The notes under the pieces were generated by a model. It searched no databases and had not been told where the DNA came from. It was given only the letters and a program-made list of their open reading frames with translations. A stretch of DNA of 64,000 nucleotides from Hippophae tibetana (lineage: Eukaryota > Streptophyta > Magnoliopsida > Rosales > Elaeagnaceae), in NCBI GenBank assembly GCA_037013495.1, contig CM072812.1, positions 75,437,840-75,501,839 of the forward strand. The letters run 5' to 3'. This document shows, in pieces, positions 62,263 through 64,000 of this stretch; position 1 is the stretch's first letter; every line of letters starts with the position of its first letter. A program made the position numbers and the translations under genes.

Positions 62263-64000
62263 CATATGTAGATGACATGGTAGTGAAATCAACTTAACCT
62301 CTGAACCACATCAAGGATCTACATAAGATATTCATAGTAAGCCAAAGGTATGGCATGAGACTTAACCTTGGAAAATGTATATTTGGTGTTGCTGCAGAAA
62401 AATTTCTAGGGTATCTCGCGTCAATAAGGGGGATTAAGGCCAACCCAATCAAGATACAAGTACTAGTGAACATGAAGCCACCCGCTAGCCTCAAGGGAAT
62501 TCAACAGTTGAATGGAAGAATATTGGCACTGCACAGATTCATCTCTAAATGCACTGACAAGTGTATGCCTTTTTTCAAAATGCTGAGAAAAAAATCATCG
62601 ATATTTTTGGATGAGGACATCGATGTAGCCTTTAAAGGAATCAAGAAATACCTTAGCAACCCCCCGTCTTGGTCAACCCTCTACCAGGAGATATTCTTTA
62701 TCTATATTTGGTTGTGACACACCAAACATGCAGTGTCATGCTCTTAGCCAAAAGGGACAAAATTTAGCACCCTATCTACTATGTTAACCAAGTTTTAACG
62801 AAGGCTCAAAGTAGATATCCTACCATTGATAAATTGGTCTTTACTCTCAAGATTAGTGTGCAAAAGCTCAGGCATTACTTTGGATCGTACAAAATCGTGG
62901 TACTTACGTTACATCCACTTAAAAGAGTCTTAATGAGACCAAATGTGCTAGGGAGACTGGTCCAAATAGTTGTAGAATTGGGATAGTATAATATTAAATA
63001 CATGGCTAGAATAGTTATTAAAGGGTAGGCGATGGCCGAGTTTGTAGCTAAATTCAATGATAAGCTTGAGGTAGTCATCCAGACAAAGCAAGAGGTGGTG
63101 TGTGGGATAGACCAAAAGGAAGCCCAAACTTGACAGGTATTTATGGATGGAGCGCACAACTTCAATGGTATAGGGCTAGGGATGGTTATAGTTTATCACA
63201 ACAACAATTGCTTTGAGTATGTAATTATATTTAATTTCCAAGCAACTAATAACGTCATAGAATATGAGGCAACTATATTTGTGGAAATGATTGCAAAACA
63301 TCTAGGGGAAAATATGATCATCTTACATAGTGATTCTAGGATAATGGTTAACCATTTTTTGGAGACATTTGAAGCAAGGGATGGAAAAATGAAAGGGTAC
63401 CTGGAAAGATTAAAGCAAGAGTGCTCAAAATTTTCTATATTCGAGATCAAGCAAATAGCTCAAAATGATACACACTGACACCCTAGCAACTTTGGCATTA
63501 GTACGGGAAACCAAGTACAAAAGAGTAGTGTCTGTAACAATACTGGTATAAGCATCTTTTGAAGAGACCGAAAGAAAGGACAAGTGTGTGGATGCTTCAT
63601 CTATCACATGGTTCATCCCAATCTATAATTTTTTGGAAAAGAGGGACCTACTAGAAGATTACAAGGTCGCAAAAGAAATTGAGGCCAAGGCAGGCTTATA
63701 CATGATCGAAGTAGGGTAACTATATTGAAAACTCCATTCGGTCCTGGCCTCTTGTGTATAACTAATGAGAGGTCTAAAAGGTTAATGTTTGAAGCATATG
63801 AAGGAGACTATAATTTACACTCTAGAGGTAGGAGGTTGTCACAACGAATTATGAGACAAGGTTATTATTGGGCCACCATATTGGAAAATTGCACCAAATA
63901 CACTTAGAAATGTGATAAATGTCAAAGATTTTCCCCATTATTACACATGCCTTTGAATACCATGGTGGGGGTGGTGAGTCCTTGGCCCTTCTACAAATGG
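62263..64000 (+). mobile_element. Tat-like element B, 3' part (runs off the window)
   Basis: Resumes element B RT at YVDDMVVKS (about 62267) with LNLGKCIFGVAAEKFLGYL (about 62361-62417). It continues through the RT-RNase H linker, a second RNase H-like domain (about 63143-63478; FMDGAHNFNGIGLGMVI, NNVIEYEA, LHSDSRIMVNHF) as is usual for Tat elements, and the integrase zinc finger (about 63810-63935, MRQGYYWATILENC then CDKCQRF). The coding part has many breaks. The element continues beyond 64000. Confidence 0.87.

Noticed and set aside
1-64000. CRISPR arrays, bacterial operons, phage or rRNA genes
   Set aside because: None seen; introns, plant retroelement lineages and plastid-derived DNA indicate a plant nuclear genome.

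Overview
This is a eukaryotic nuclear sequence, almost certainly from a flowering plant (probably a eudicot). It is AT-rich and intron-bearing. It carries one recognisable host gene, a two-cupin vicilin-like storage-protein gene with short plant-type introns, and a small nuclear copy of plastid DNA around trnI-CAU. Most of the rest consists of plant LTR retrotransposon lineages (Ty1/copia, and Ty3/gypsy chromovirus, Athila-like and Tat-like). Nothing prokaryotic is present: no operons, CRISPR arrays or rRNA genes.

Layout. Positions 1-8.7 kb hold a (TA)n(TG)n microsatellite, a 345-bp TRIM retrotransposon with 110-bp LTRs, long AT-rich unassigned DNA, a 1.74-kb LTR with a primer-binding-site stub (family C), and a perfect 378-bp tandem duplication. 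Positions 8.9-12.5 kb hold the vicilin-like gene: five exons, a signal peptide, two cupin domains and a very long Glu/Arg/Lys tail built partly from 84-bp tandem repeats. Positions 13.1-24.0 kb hold a minus-strand copia element (E) split by a plus-strand chromovirus (D) that inserted into its gag. Positions 24-27 kb are unassigned DNA with a possible SINE and the plastid trnI insertion. Positions 27-30.6 kb are a SIRE-like copia gag remnant (F).

Positions 31.3-64 kb are a deeply nested gypsy cluster. A Tat-like element (B, plus strand) starts near 33.6 kb and resumes at 62.3 kb, running off the window. It is split by an Athila-like element (A1, outer limits 37018-62262) flanked by a perfect CATAT target duplication. 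A1 is itself interrupted by a solo LTR of its own family (AATAC duplication), by an LTR fragment of family C, and by a non-autonomous minus-strand element C (48243-59683). Element C contains a 5'-truncated but otherwise well-preserved second Athila-like copy (A2, 52158-59342). A paralogous empty site in A2 confirms where C landed in A1.

The most unusual structure is recurrent: LTRs joined to inverted copies of themselves, at both ends of A1, at the low-coordinate end of C, and next to a minus-strand Athila remnant at 33.4 kb. Coordinates of old element boundaries are read by eye from repeats within this window and are approximate unless a target duplication is quoted.
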